Origin: Pleionea mediterranea
GTDB taxonomy: Bacteria > Pseudomonadota > Gammaproteobacteria > Enterobacterales > Kangiellaceae
Length of the DNA stretch: 64,000 nt
NCBI RefSeq assembly: GCF_003148745.1
Contig: NZ_QGGU01000001.1
Span: forward strand, 75,536 to 139,535
Direction of reading: 5' to 3'
The position numbers and the translations under genes were made by a program. The notes beneath the pieces were generated by a model. That model ran no database searches. It worked only from the letters and a program-made list of their open reading frames with translations, and had not been told where the DNA came from. Shown in pieces: positions 39,442 to 48,951 of the stretch (positions are counted from its first letter, which is position 1; the number at the start of each line of letters is the position of its first letter).

Positions 39442-41070
39442 ATGAGCTGGAAAAATCTCAGTATTACCTGGAAACTGGCGATTCCTGTTGGCATTGTAGC
39501 CATTCTGATATTAGTGTTAACCAGCATTCAATTATCTTCCATGCGCATAGTCACTAATGACTTTATTTCTATTCATGAGAATTATAACCCGGCATTAAAG
39601 ATGGTTTTAAATGCCGATCGTGATTTATATCAGGCCCGTCTGGCCGAGCGCAGCATTGCACTTGGGCTTCAAGATTCTGATCTAAACGCCAGTTATCAAG
39701 AAAATATCAAACAGGTTAGTGATCGTTTAACTCGGGTAAAAAGTCTTAACATTAATGACACTAGTAAAGCCGATGTTAACAATGCCTTAGAGGCATTCAA
39801 GCGTTGGCAACAGGGCGCCGATAATTTAATACAGGGATTACAGGCAGGAAATTTAACTCAGTCACAGGCGACTGCACTGAGTGCCGGGCCGTTAAAAGAT
39901 GAGTTTGAAGCATTAAGAAATCAGCTTGATACTTTAGGTGAGCACTTATCTGACAAGTCGAGTGAGTACGCCCAAGAAGTGCATCAGGTCAGTGAAAACT
40001 CAACGACTCTTATAGTAATAGTGTCAGCCGTCACCATCGTATTAGCTTTATTGGTTGCATTTATTTTCCCAAGAATGATTACTTCTGGTTTACGAGCCAT
40101 GTATAAAGCCTTGCAGCAAATGGCTAAAGGTCGTGGTGACCTGACCTATCGACTGCCAGAAAGCAGTGATGATGAAGTGGGTAAAATGAGCAAGTCATTT
40201 AATGTGTTTTTATCGTCGCAACAAGAAATGGTGGCGAATATTAAACAAGCGTCATCAAAAGTGGATGACTCTTCATTAACTATAAGCGACGCAATTAATA
40301 GCAGCCAACAAATTTTGCGAAATCAAGCGGACTCGGTATCTTTAGTGGCGACTGCCGTTACGCAAATGAGTTCGGCTATCAACGAAGTGTCTGGTAACAG
40401 TCAGCATGTGGCAGAAGAAACCGGTGAGGCGGATAAGAGTGCAAAAAATGCCGCTGCAATTTTCAGTCAGTCGATTTCAGAAATCAGTGAACTTGCTGAT
40501 AATGTCAATAATTCTGCCGAAGTCATTCAACGATTAGAAGCCGAAGCATCGGGTATTGTTCTGGTACTTGATGTTATTAAAGGCATTGCCGAGCAGACTA
40601 ACTTATTGGCGCTTAACGCTGCCATTGAGGCGGCAAGAGCTGGAGAACAAGGCCGTGGCTTTGCGGTTGTGGCTGATGAAGTAAGAACTTTGGCCAGCAA
40701 AACGCAAGAGTCTACAGAGCAGATTAATGAAATTATTGACCGGCTGTTAAACGGTGTTAAAGAAGCGGTTACTATTATGTCGAGCAGTCAGTCCCGAGCC
40801 AGTGCGACGGTTGATTCATCTCGAAAAGCTCAATCGACGCTGGAAGATGTCAATAATTATTTATCGTCAATTAATGAACGTATTATTCAGGTTGCAACAG
40901 CGGTTGAAGAACAGTCTGCGGTTGTTAATGATATTAATCAAAATGTTGAAAATATTAATGAAATATCTCAGGAAGCAACAGCTCAAGGAGAAAAGGTTGC
41001 CAGTGCCAGCCAGTCGTTAATTGAAGTATCCGGTGAGCTTAAACGGGAAGTCAGTAATTTTAAAGTGTAA
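39442..41070 (+). CDS. Methyl-accepting chemotaxis protein
   Basis: A 542-residue chemoreceptor. I choose ATG 39442, with GGAG 6 bases upstream, over ATG 39430. TM1 (about 10-30) and TM2 (about 180-205) enclose a roughly 150-residue periplasmic four-helix-type sensor ([20 protein letters not shown]), then HAMP (about 205-260, [20 protein letters not shown]). The signalling hairpin tip is intact ([20 protein letters not shown], then [18 protein letters not shown]). There is no C-terminal CheR-binding pentapeptide; it ends SNFKV. The ligand is unknown and no che genes are nearby. Confidence 0.94.
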   Translation: MSWKNLSITWKLAIPVGIVAILILVLTSIQLSSMRIVTNDFISIHENYNPALKMVLNADRDLYQARLAERSIALGLQDSDLNASYQENIKQVSDRLTRVKSLNINDTSKADVNNALEAFKRWQQGADNLIQGLQAGNLTQSQATALSAGPLKDEFEALRNQLDTLGEHLSDKSSEYAQEVHQVSENSTTLIVIVSAVTIVLALLVAFIFPRMITSGLRAMYKALQQMAKGRGDLTYRLPESSDDEVGKMSKSFNVFLSSQQEMVANIKQASSKVDDSSLTISDAINSSQQILRNQADSVSLVATAVTQMSSAINEVSGNSQHVAEETGEADKSAKNAAAIFSQSISEISELADNVNNSAEVIQRLEAEASGIVLVLDVIKGIAEQTNLLALNAAIEAARAGEQGRGFAVVADEVRTLASKTQESTEQINEIIDRLLNGVKEAVTIMSSSQSRASATVDSSRKAQSTLEDVNNYLSSINERIIQVATAVEEQSAVVNDINQNVENINEISQEATAQGEKVASASQSLIEVSGELKREVSNFKV

Positions 41071-41439
41071 ACATCGAACATATTCCAGTTATTTTAATTA
41101 TTATATTTTCTGAATGCTTCTATCGACGTTGAGCCGACTACTCGTCATGAATATCAAATATGCCTGACAGCATGAATCCGTCTAAAAAATGAAGAAACTA
41201 TCTCTTCTAACGGTTGAATTTTATAAAACACACCTTAATATCCTATAGAGCAGCTTGTTGTTTTTATTATTGTTAGCTTATTTACGCTAGTTAAGGTATT
41301 GGTTTTTATGCCTTTGCAATAAGTACAATAAATAACTTTCATCTGCGAAGAGACAAGTCCAAAAACAATGTTAGACAAAATAGGTTTGACGAAGTGAGTA
41401 AGCAAGACAGCTTAGTCGCAATGACAATAGGAGTTCATT
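41071..41439. other. Intergenic region (369 bp) after the chemoreceptor gene
   Basis: AT-rich, with no ORF, clear terminator or convincing promoter. TTGACG at 41386 lacks a matching -10 at 16-18 bp. An ATAGGAG ribosome-binding site serves the next gene. Confidence 0.5.
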
Positions 41440-41877
41440 ATGAGCAACTTATGGGTACTGGTCGCCGATTCTTCAAAAGCCCGATTTTTTCAAGGGATTT
41501 CTCCCCACAGTGAGTTAAAAGAGTTTCATGGAATGGTTAATCAGGAGGTTCGTTTAAAAGAACATGATTTAATTACCGACAAACCTGGGCGTTTTAAAGA
41601 TGATCGGGGCAATACCAGAGCGTCAAATGAAACCAATGCAAAAGGTCATGAAACAGATAAGTTTGCTAAAGACATCACTTCTTATCTTGAAAAATTTGCT
41701 AACCAGAATAAATTTAAACATTTATCCATTGTTGCAGAACCTAAAATGATGGGGCGACTCAGAAGCAGTTTAGGTAATCAGACTAGTCAGCGTGTTTTAG
41801 AGCAAGTCAGCAAAAACTTAACGACATCTGATGAGCAGGCTATTCGTGAACATCTTGAGCGTATTCCTGTTCAGTAG
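41440..41877 (+). CDS. Host-attachment / baeRF-type protein
   Basis: A 145-residue protein that matches the family named 'protein required for attachment to host cells' (bacterial eRF1-like fold). WVLVADSSKARFFQG, ELKEFHGMVNQEVRLKEHDL, DRGNTRAS, ETDKFAKDITSYLEK and LSIVAEPKMMGRLRS are diagnostic. The true function is not established: the name comes from a plant-bacterium study, and the fold resembles peptide-release or ribosome-associated factors. It has its own terminator, so it is probably monocistronic. Confidence 0.85.
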   Translation: MSNLWVLVADSSKARFFQGISPHSELKEFHGMVNQEVRLKEHDLITDKPGRFKDDRGNTRASNETNAKGHETDKFAKDITSYLEKFANQNKFKHLSIVAEPKMMGRLRSSLGNQTSQRVLEQVSKNLTTSDEQAIREHLERIPVQ

Positions 41878-41928
41878 AGTCTAACTTAAAATAGCTTACT
41901 CTCAGACAAAAGGGTGAGAGTAAAACTT

Positions 41929-41967
41929 AAAGCCATAGAATTATACAATTAATTCTATGGCTTTTTT
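41929..41967 (+). terminator. Terminator after the host-attachment-like gene
   Basis: The stem agccatagaatta / taattctatggct (13 bp) with AA/TT extension and loop tacaat is followed by TTTTTT. A smaller stem (ttactctca / tgagagtaa) lies just before it. Confidence 0.93.
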
Positions 41968-42382
41968 ATTTGGTAAGGCCTGCAGATTTTGAACCAAGAA
42001 AAGAATATCTAAAACATATTTTTATAATTAAAAACAATGGATTGTTTATAATGCTGGAAACCAAGATTAACATCTTTTGTATAAATCTTTTTTAATACGA
42101 TTGTAAATGATAGTAGTTTATAGAAAAGTAATCAGAAACCTGCCTTTATACCCTATTTGTAAAGCTTTAAAGAACACTTCGCAGTAACCTGGTTATTTAT
42201 CTCAATAATGAGAAGTTGGCATTTTTTATGTGTTTATTCTTTGAGGAAGATACCGTTGTAAATATTGGGGGACAGGCGACACAGTGAGTGAGAACCAACC
42301 CTTATAACGAGAAGTTGATGCTCCAGATTAAAAATAACTGCCGATAACTAGAGCAGTTGTTTAATTAATTGGTGAAGTATTA
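41968..42382. other. Intergenic region (415 bp) before the Ig-repeat lipoprotein
   Basis: Very AT-rich. Two TATAAT boxes (42023 and 42047) lack clear -35 partners. A hairpin (aactgc / gcagtt, 42336-42358) lies 24 bp before the ATG and could affect translation. No gene is seen. Confidence 0.5.
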
Positions 42383-45028
42383 ATGACCTCAAGGTTCTCA
42401 GTCTCTCTTACTAAAAAATCATGGGTTAAATTGTTTTTTATTCCTTTATTTTTAATTTTATCAGCGTGTAGTGAACAGGATGGAAACGAATACAGTGGAG
42501 ACGGAGATTCAAGTTCTGGTGGTTCAGGATCAGGCGGCCCAGGTAACAGTGCTCCCCATATTTTGATTTCATCCCCTGCAAGTAATAGTATTTTCGACGA
42601 TAATGAAAGTATTGTTTTAATTGCTTCTGCTGACGATACAGAAGACGGTGATTTAAGCGATAGCATTGAATGGCGTTCAAGTCTGGATGGTGATCTTGGA
42701 ACTGGTGGTCAGCTTGGTGTTGATTTGTCGGTTGGCCAGCATGAGGTAACGGCCTCTATTACTGATAATGGTAATCAAGTAAATGAAACATCGATTGTGA
42801 TTACTATCAATAAAGCTGAGGCTGAAAATACTGCACCCAGTTTAACAATCGAATCTCCGAGTAATCAGTCTCAAGCAGCTTATAATGAATCTGTTGAGTT
42901 AAGTGCAACGGCAAGTGATGCAGAAGACGGTGAGTTAAGTGCTGCGATCAATTGGCAGTCAAGTCGTGATGGTTTACTTGGTAATGGTGCATCGCTGAAT
43001 ATTAATCTATCGGTTGGTGAGCATACCATTACCGCATCGGTTGAAGATTCAGGAAGTTTAATGGCTGAGCAATCGATTAACATTATTGTGACACCGCCAC
43101 CTGAAAATTCTGCCCCTGCTTTAGTCATTCACTCTCCTGCCAATAACGCCCAGGTTGATTTTGGTGAGTCGGTTTTATTTTCTGCATCAGCCAGTGATAA
43201 CGAAGACGGAAGTTTAAGTCAGCAAATTAACTGGTCATCCAGCATCAGTGGTCAGTTGGGTGTTGGTGCAAGTGCTACTTTAACATTAGAAAGCGGCACA
43301 CATACGATTACGGCATCGGTTATTGATTCCGGTAATCTTGTTAGTAGTCAGAATATTATGCTGGTCGTTTCAGAAGCACCGCCCGAAAACACAGCGCCTG
43401 TAGTTAGTATTGTTAATCCAACAAACGGTCATAGCGAGTACCAAGGTAGTAGTATAAGTTTTAACGGAAATACGATTGACCAGGAGCAAGGATCTTTAAC
43501 CAGCTATCTTGTTTGGCAATCAAACATTGATGGTGTGTTGGGTTCTGGCGGTTCGATTTCTTCCGTGTTATCGCTGGGTACTCACACTATAACGGCAAGT
43601 GTTATGGATGAGCAGGGACTGCAAGGACAAAGCCAGATTACGGTGACCATTTTAGAAGCAAATAATACTGCTCCTGAAATTAGTATCAGCTCACCAACCA
43701 GTGGCAGCGAGTTTTTAGAAACCGATGCGGTAACATTAACTGCCACAGCAAACGATGATGAAGACGGTGATCTTTCCTCGTCAATTGAATGGTCGTCCAG
43801 TATCGCTGGTCAGTTAGGAACCGGAAGCAACTTATCAGTAAACTTGGCGGTGGGTGTGCACACCATTACTGCAAAAGTAACCGATTCTGATCAGGCGCAA
43901 AGTGTCACCACCACACAGATAACCATTAATGAAGTGGTGAACGTTGAGCCGGTCATTAATATCAGTTCACCAACCAGCGGCAGTGAGTTTTTAGAAACTG
44001 ATGCGGTAACATTAACTGCCACAGCAAACGATGATGAAGACGGTGATCTTTCCTCGTCAATTGAATGGTCGTCCAGTATCGCCGGTCAGTTAGGTACCGG
44101 AAGCAACTTATCAGTAAACTTGGCGGTGGGTGTGCACACCATTACTGCAAAAGTAACCGATTCTGATCAGGCGCAAAGTGTCACCACCACACAGGTAACC
44201 ATTAATGAAGTGGTGAACGTTGCTCCTGCAATCAATATTACATCACCAGTGAGTGGCAGTGAGTCTATGGAAAACGATGCGGTGACTTTAAACGCAGTCG
44301 CTAATGATGAAGAAGATGGTGTGTTAACCGATAGTATTGAGTGGCAGTCAAATATTGATGGCGCACTTGGAACTGGCGGTATCCTGATAGTGAATTTAAC
44401 AGTAGGCGAGCATACCATTACAGCGACGGTTACTGACTCCGAAGGCGTATCCAATCAATCACAAATTATTCTGACGGTGAATCAAATTGTAAACACTGCG
44501 CCTGAAGTAACGATTGTTTCGCCGTCAACCGGCAGCTCTGCCTCAGAGAGTGAGTCAGTTTCTTTTGTTGCCACAGCTAATGACGCAGAAGATGGCGATA
44601 TCAGTACTGTCATTGTCTGGACATCGGATCTGGATGGTGAGATTGGTCAGGGCAGCACTATCGATGTGCAGTTAAGTGTTGGTAATCATATTATTACGGC
44701 AACGGCTGCTGATTCAGAAGCTTTATCGCAGCAGGCCAGTATTCAGTTTGATGTCAATCCGGCTGCAGATCCAACAATTTTAAGCTGGGTTGCTCCAACT
44801 CAGTACACGGATAATTCTGCTCTGTTAGATTTAGCTGGCTTTAAGATTTACTATGGAACATCGGAAGGTAATCTGATTCATTCCGTTTCCATCAATGACC
44901 CTTCCGTGACATCGTATCAACTTGATCAGCTGCAATCTAATACAACTTATTACTTTGCTGTGACGGCAATTGATTCACTAGGAATTGAAAGTGACTATTC
45001 TGCGACGGTCAGTAAGATAGTTCAATAA
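42383..45028 (+). CDS. Lipoprotein with eight Ig-like repeats and a fibronectin III end
   Basis: An 881-residue secreted lipoprotein. The lipobox FLILSAC puts the lipidated Cys at 29, followed by a Gly/Ser-rich linker. About eight repeats of 90-92 residues each open with NxAPxxxIxSP. They carry DxEDGxLSxxIxWxSxxDGxLGxG and the closing VGxHTITAxVTDS. The extracellular Ig-like fold is inferred from this pattern. Repeats 5 and 6 (about 435-521 and 527-613) are nearly identical at DNA level. The C-terminus (about 795-881) looks like fibronectin type III (LAGFKIYYGTSEGNL, TTYYFAVTAIDSLGIESDYS). Likely a surface adhesion or matrix protein. GGTGAA precedes the ATG. It is flanked by terminators on both sides, so it is monocistronic. 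Confidence 0.88.
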   Translation: MTSRFSVSLTKKSWVKLFFIPLFLILSACSEQDGNEYSGDGDSSSGGSGSGGPGNSAPHILISSPASNSIFDDNESIVLIASADDTEDGDLSDSIEWRSSLDGDLGTGGQLGVDLSVGQHEVTASITDNGNQVNETSIVITINKAEAENTAPSLTIESPSNQSQAAYNESVELSATASDAEDGELSAAINWQSSRDGLLGNGASLNINLSVGEHTITASVEDSGSLMAEQSINIIVTPPPENSAPALVIHSPANNAQVDFGESVLFSASASDNEDGSLSQQINWSSSISGQLGVGASATLTLESGTHTITASVIDSGNLVSSQNIMLVVSEAPPENTAPVVSIVNPTNGHSEYQGSSISFNGNTIDQEQGSLTSYLVWQSNIDGVLGSGGSISSVLSLGTHTITASVMDEQGLQGQSQITVTILEANNTAPEISISSPTSGSEFLETDAVTLTATANDDEDGDLSSSIEWSSSIAGQLGTGSNLSVNLAVGVHTITAKVTDSDQAQSVTTTQITINEVVNVEPVINISSPTSGSEFLETDAVTLTATANDDEDGDLSSSIEWSSSIAGQLGTGSNLSVNLAVGVHTITAKVTDSDQAQSVTTTQVTINEVVNVAPAINITSPVSGSESMENDAVTLNAVANDEEDGVLTDSIEWQSNIDGALGTGGILIVNLTVGEHTITATVTDSEGVSNQSQIILTVNQIVNTAPEVTIVSPSTGSSASESESVSFVATANDAEDGDISTVIVWTSDLDGEIGQGSTIDVQLSVGNHIITATAADSEALSQQASIQFDVNPAADPTILSWVAPTQYTDNSALLDLAGFKIYYGTSEGNLIHSVSINDPSVTSYQLDQLQSNTTYYFAVTAIDSLGIESDYSATVSKIVQ
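43686..44222 (+). repeat. Near-identical 276-bp-period direct repeat inside the lipoprotein gene
   Basis: 43686-43946 and 43962-44222 differ at about 7 of 261 bases (roughly 97% identical, counted by eye). Only one difference alters the protein within the unit (Ile/Val in QxTINEVVN). The period is 92 codons. This indicates a recent in-frame duplication or gene conversion. Confidence 0.92.
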
Positions 45029-45044
45029 TATATTGATTAACTTT

Positions 45045-45080
45045 AAGTACGCTGATGTGTATAACTCAGCGTACTTTTTT
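45045..45080 (+). terminator. Terminator after the Ig-repeat lipoprotein gene
   Basis: The stem aagtacgctga / tcagcgtactt (11 bp, 10-base loop) is followed by a run of T. It lies 17 bp after the stop. Confidence 0.92.
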
Positions 45081-45147
45081 AAGGGCTTCCAAAATATAAC
45101 ATTCTATAGGTTAGAGCATCGTCCATTTAACAAAACACGAAATCTAA

Positions 45148-46581
45148 TCAAGCCGTTTTTGACAATAAATACTCATTATCATTTTGCACATTTAACCTAT
45201 TGTAAAGCTTCACCACCTCGCCAATAATGATAATCGCGGGTGAGGTTATTTGCGCTTGTTTAACGCGTTGAGCAATATTTTTTAATGTACCTATAACAAC
45301 TTTCTGATTGTCCTGGGTTGCGTTTTGAATAACCGCCACGGGCATGGAAGGTGTTAAACCTTGCTCTATCAGTTTTTCTCCGATTATTGCAAGTCCTGTT
45401 AAACCCATATAGATAACCAGAGTGTTATTGCTTTGTGCCAATGCCGTCCAATTTAAGTCAACGCTGTTATTTTTTAAATGGCCTGTGGCAAAAGTTACCG
45501 ACTGTGCGTAATCACGATGAGTTAATGGAATACCACAGTAAGTGGATGCGCCAGCGGCAGAAGTAATGCCAGGAACCACATCAAACGAAATGCCTGCATC
45601 CACCAGTTGCTGGGCTTCTTCACCGCCCCTGCCAAAAATATAAGGATCGCCACCTTTCAGTCGAACCACCCGTTTTCCCTGTTGGGCTTGATGTATTAAC
45701 AACTCGTTAATTTTATCCTGTGGTACACAGTGTTGTGCTTTTTGTTTACCCACGTAAATGCGTTCGGCATCTCGACGAACCAGATTTAAAATAGGTTCTG
45801 ATACCAGTCGATCATAAACAACCACATCGGCTTTTTGCATCAAGCGAAGCGCTTTAAAAGTTAGTAAGTCGGGATCGCCGGGACCTGCGCCAATTAAGTA
45901 CACACTGCCCTGTGATTGCGACGGCATATTTGTTAAAGCTGCGTATTTGTGTTGATTAAGCAACTGAGTTAATTGCTGCTCAGCCTGTTGATGTTTGTTA
46001 TCGAAAACTTTCTCAGCAATGTCGCCTTCAAAGGCCTGCTCCCAAAATGCTTTTCGTTGCATGCCAGTGGTTAACGTCTGTTTTACGCGTAATCTGAATT
46101 TATCCGCCAGTTTTGCCAGCCTGCCATAGGCCGCCGGTATTAACGACTCAAGACGGCCTCGAAGTAAACGGGCGAGCACCGGCGCTTTGCCTCCGGTACT
46201 GATGGCAATTGTTATCGGAGAGCGATCAATAATGGCAGGAGTGATAAATGAACAAAGGGGGGCATTATCGACCACATTGGCAAATATCTGCTGTTGTTCC
46301 GCCTGTTCGGCAATTTGTTGATTGAGAGCCTGATCATCGGTTGCTGATATTACCAGCCATTTTTTTGTCAGATAATGTTCGGAGTAGGTGTCTTCAATTA
46401 ACTGAATGTTATTAGACGATTGCGCCATCTGTTCAACAGTTGAGCTGATCCGTTTCGCTATAACGGTGATAAGCGCACCTGCCTGATTAAGCAGCTCAAT
46501 TTTTCTTGCCGCGACTTCGCCTGCACCAACCACCAGGCATTGCCGACCACGCAACTGAGTAAAGATGGGAAAGAAATCCAT
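45148..46581 (-). CDS. cysG: Siroheme synthase CysG
   Basis: A 477-residue multifunctional enzyme from ATG 46581 (MDFFPIFTQLRGRQCLVVG). GTG 46590 is an alternative start. The N-terminal NAD-binding dehydrogenase/ferrochelatase part has GAGEVAARK. The C-terminal uroporphyrinogen-III methyltransferase has VYLIGAGPGDPDLLTFKALR, RLKGGDPYIFGRGGEE, VPGITSAAGAS and VIYMGLTGL. It makes siroheme from uroporphyrinogen III, the cofactor of sulfite and nitrite reductases. No such reductase is in the window. Length is close to E. coli CysG (457). Confidence 0.96.
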   Translation of the reverse strand: MDFFPIFTQLRGRQCLVVGAGEVAARKIELLNQAGALITVIAKRISSTVEQMAQSSNNIQLIEDTYSEHYLTKKWLVISATDDQALNQQIAEQAEQQQIFANVVDNAPLCSFITPAIIDRSPITIAISTGGKAPVLARLLRGRLESLIPAAYGRLAKLADKFRLRVKQTLTTGMQRKAFWEQAFEGDIAEKVFDNKHQQAEQQLTQLLNQHKYAALTNMPSQSQGSVYLIGAGPGDPDLLTFKALRLMQKADVVVYDRLVSEPILNLVRRDAERIYVGKQKAQHCVPQDKINELLIHQAQQGKRVVRLKGGDPYIFGRGGEEAQQLVDAGISFDVVPGITSAAGASTYCGIPLTHRDYAQSVTFATGHLKNNSVDLNWTALAQSNNTLVIYMGLTGLAIIGEKLIEQGLTPSMPVAVIQNATQDNQKVVIGTLKNIAQRVKQAQITSPAIIIIGEVVKLYNRLNVQNDNEYLLSKTA

Positions 46582-46658
46582 AACAACCACACAACATTAA
46601 AAGCTTATGCGTTATTGTTGAGCAGTGTAGGATGATTAACAAATAACGGAGTTATATG

Positions 46659-46684
46659 GGCTTATTCAGTTACAGGAATAAGCC
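46659..46684 (-). terminator. Stem-loop after the CvpA-like gene
   Basis: ggcttattc / gaataagcc (9 bp, 8-base loop) lies 10 bp past the stop on the minus strand. No T-run follows, so termination is only possible. Confidence 0.4.
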
Positions 46685-46693
46685 ACACAAATA

Positions 46694-47887
46694 CTATTGT
46701 TGGTCTTGTTCCGGCTTTTTATCGGAATAGTGCACGCGACCGTGTTTATCGACCCACTTATAAATTTTCGATGACTTTACACTGTTAACCGTAGTTCGCG
46801 TCAGGTTTTCAGCCGGGGCTTTGTCTCGTAAAACATTGGTGTATTGATTCGCCTCTTCCGAAGTGAGTCGCTCAAACAGGTCGGCTATTTTTTGAGAATT
46901 CATCAGCTGAACAATATTACCAGACTGTAAGATACCTCTAAGCTGCGGATCATTGATAATGGCCTGTGATTGTGGATCCTGCTCGACAAATTTTGCCCGC
47001 GCCCAGATGTCCCTGATTTTTACTGCCATTTGTTGATCAAACGGGCTGTCTTGATCACTTTGTGCCAGCTCTTTACTGATAACTTTAAAATGAGGGTTAT
47101 TGATAAGTCGTCGAAATGCCGGTATTTGTTGGATGCGGTACACATCACCGGAGTTTAATATTGACTGATTTTGTGATGATAAAAATAACTCGCGAAAATC
47201 AGGACTTTCGGTAAGGCTCCTAACATGATGAATCGTGGCTTTGGGCGATTCCATTAATCGCGCCGTTAAACTGGCCATCTCAGGTTGATCCGTTGTGGCG
47301 GTTACCGCGGTTTTAATCAAAGAACCGGTGATCCGTTTTGAAAACTGCTCAATCAACGAAAGAGAGGCTTCATTAGAATTTAAATGGTTCGCGGCTGTAC
47401 CTGAATGGCTTTTGTTTGGAGAGGTATTTGAAGCGGTGTTTGCAGAAGTGTTTGCGATGGATGATGACATGGCATCATCGGATGGTGCTTGATTCAGTAA
47501 TTCATTTCCCAAAGATATGATCCAGACCAGTAGCACGCCCACCGCCGAACCGATCACGCCGCCAAGTACTGCGCCTGTGATCCTCGATATTTGGGATAAT
47601 TCAGGTTGTTTACTGGAAACCGCCTTATAGATGGCCGAAAAAATCAAATCGAGCACAAAGCTGGTGATGGCAAAAATGACCACACCAGCGACCAGGTAGC
47701 CGAGCAGGCCATTGAGCGACGTTTGCTCATTTAACCAGCTGCCAACGTTAGGAGTAAAAAGTAATGCGCTGATATAAGCGCCTGCCAGTCCTAGCAGTCG
47801 AAACGACAGTTTGGCGATGCCTTTGCGGTATCCTTGAAATATAAATAAGCCAACACAAATGAGAAAAACGAGAGTAAACACGCTCAT
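46694..47887 (-). CDS. CvpA-like membrane protein with DUF4124-type C-terminus
   Basis: A 397-residue protein. The N-terminal four-helix membrane domain (about 2-20, 28-44, 62-82, 103-127; GYRKGIAKLSFRLLGLAGAY) looks like CvpA/colicin V production protein. A Ser/Asn/Thr-rich linker and a helical region follow. The last 25 residues (KIYKWVDKHGRVHYSDKKPE) match the start of the DUF4124 family, normally found at the N-terminus of periplasmic proteins and here at the C-terminus. The function is unknown. CvpA proteins are linked to envelope stress and colicin export. The start is ATG 47887. Confidence 0.82.
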   Translation of the reverse strand: MSVFTLVFLICVGLFIFQGYRKGIAKLSFRLLGLAGAYISALLFTPNVGSWLNEQTSLNGLLGYLVAGVVIFAITSFVLDLIFSAIYKAVSSKQPELSQISRITGAVLGGVIGSAVGVLLVWIISLGNELLNQAPSDDAMSSSIANTSANTASNTSPNKSHSGTAANHLNSNEASLSLIEQFSKRITGSLIKTAVTATTDQPEMASLTARLMESPKATIHHVRSLTESPDFRELFLSSQNQSILNSGDVYRIQQIPAFRRLINNPHFKVISKELAQSDQDSPFDQQMAVKIRDIWARAKFVEQDPQSQAIINDPQLRGILQSGNIVQLMNSQKIADLFERLTSEEANQYTNVLRDKAPAENLTRTTVNSVKSSKIYKWVDKHGRVHYSDKKPEQDQQ

Positions 47888-48069
47888 AATTATGTGAGTT
47901 CCTTTAATCTGTCACGTAGGCTCCAGTGTGCGGTAATTAAATAAAAATCGCAACGCAAAGGACTTGTTCTATGCACTTGTAGGCACCAGAATATAAGAAG
48001 ATAGAACGAACCGAATCATTGTTTTTCTAACTAACGATTATATTCAAGACAGAAAAGGAACGATTTTCT

Positions 48070-48897
48070 ATGCAATGGCTGGATCAACAATTATTTTTAA
48101 CGTTATGGCTGCAACGAAAGAAAACCGTTACGCAGTCAGCTTCATTAAATGAGTCTAGGGTGTTAGTGGAGTTTCCTATAACTGTGGTTAAAAGTCATGT
48201 CAGCACAAGTGCGCACAACTATGTTATTGAAGGAATAGGTAATGCAGAGGCTTGGTACGGTGTTATAGAGTCGCAATACTTTATGATCGAGTGGGTATGT
48301 GGCGATCCATGCTTTTCTATTTATTTATCGAACGACGATGGTCAGCCGCCGAGAGATTGGCAATTTATTAAACAACTGGAGCAATTACCGTTTAATGTTT
48401 TGGCTCATTTAAGCTGGATAAGTAACCATCAGACCGATGGTAAATATTCGTTGTTTTACAAGGATGGGCAGTGTATTCAACCGTTTTGGACAAGTTCATC
48501 ACTCGACAGTGTGCAGCAACTGAAACAGTATCTTAATTCACAGGGTGATAATCGAAATTTTGCTGTGGCATTAACTGAGCAATTTTACGCGGATTGGGCC
48601 GGCTATAAAGTCATTAATGGCAATAAAACATTACTTTGTCGATACCCGAATCGTTATTCTGTAGAACGCGCGATTCAGCATGAGCAGAAGCAGAATAATC
48701 AAGGAAAATATATTATGGAGTGTGAAGACGCAGAAAACGAGTCGTTGCAAAAAAAGTGGGGATTGTTTCGGCTGGATGATAACGATAATACGTTTTTAAT
48801 GGAGCGATTTACTTATCAAGTTGATGCGGAATTTGCCGCTATGGCGTATGAAGCGAAAGGGCATCATCAAAGCTATTGGGTCGAGCCTGTTAAATAA
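48070..48897 (+). CDS. Protein of unknown function
   Basis: A 275-residue soluble-looking protein rich in Trp, Gln and Tyr. No signal peptide or membrane segment is clear. I recognise no family. Features are WYGVIESQYFMIEWVCGDPC, YSLFYKDGQCIQPFW, a Ser/Asp-rich middle and the C-terminal WGLFRLDDNDNTFLMERFTY. AAAGGAA precedes the ATG at 48070. It is divergent from the CvpA-like gene and convergent with the next gene, about 55 bp apart. Confidence 0.7.
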   Translation: MQWLDQQLFLTLWLQRKKTVTQSASLNESRVLVEFPITVVKSHVSTSAHNYVIEGIGNAEAWYGVIESQYFMIEWVCGDPCFSIYLSNDDGQPPRDWQFIKQLEQLPFNVLAHLSWISNHQTDGKYSLFYKDGQCIQPFWTSSSLDSVQQLKQYLNSQGDNRNFAVALTEQFYADWAGYKVINGNKTLLCRYPNRYSVERAIQHEQKQNNQGKYIMECEDAENESLQKKWGLFRLDDNDNTFLMERFTYQVDAEFAAMAYEAKGHHQSYWVEPVK

Positions 48898-48951
48898 CAA
48901 AGCGTAAGTTGATATCTTCGGTCATCGAACTTCAGGCGCTCTACTCTTACT

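Noticed and set aside
42315-42330. Similarity of ttgatgctccagatt to ttaatgctctagatt near 58836
   Set aside because: 13 of 15 matching bases in AT-rich leaders is not significant and there is no structure around it.
45033-45227. Plus-strand short ORF after the Ig-repeat lipoprotein
   Set aside because: Covers the terminator hairpin and the 3' end of cysG on the other strand.
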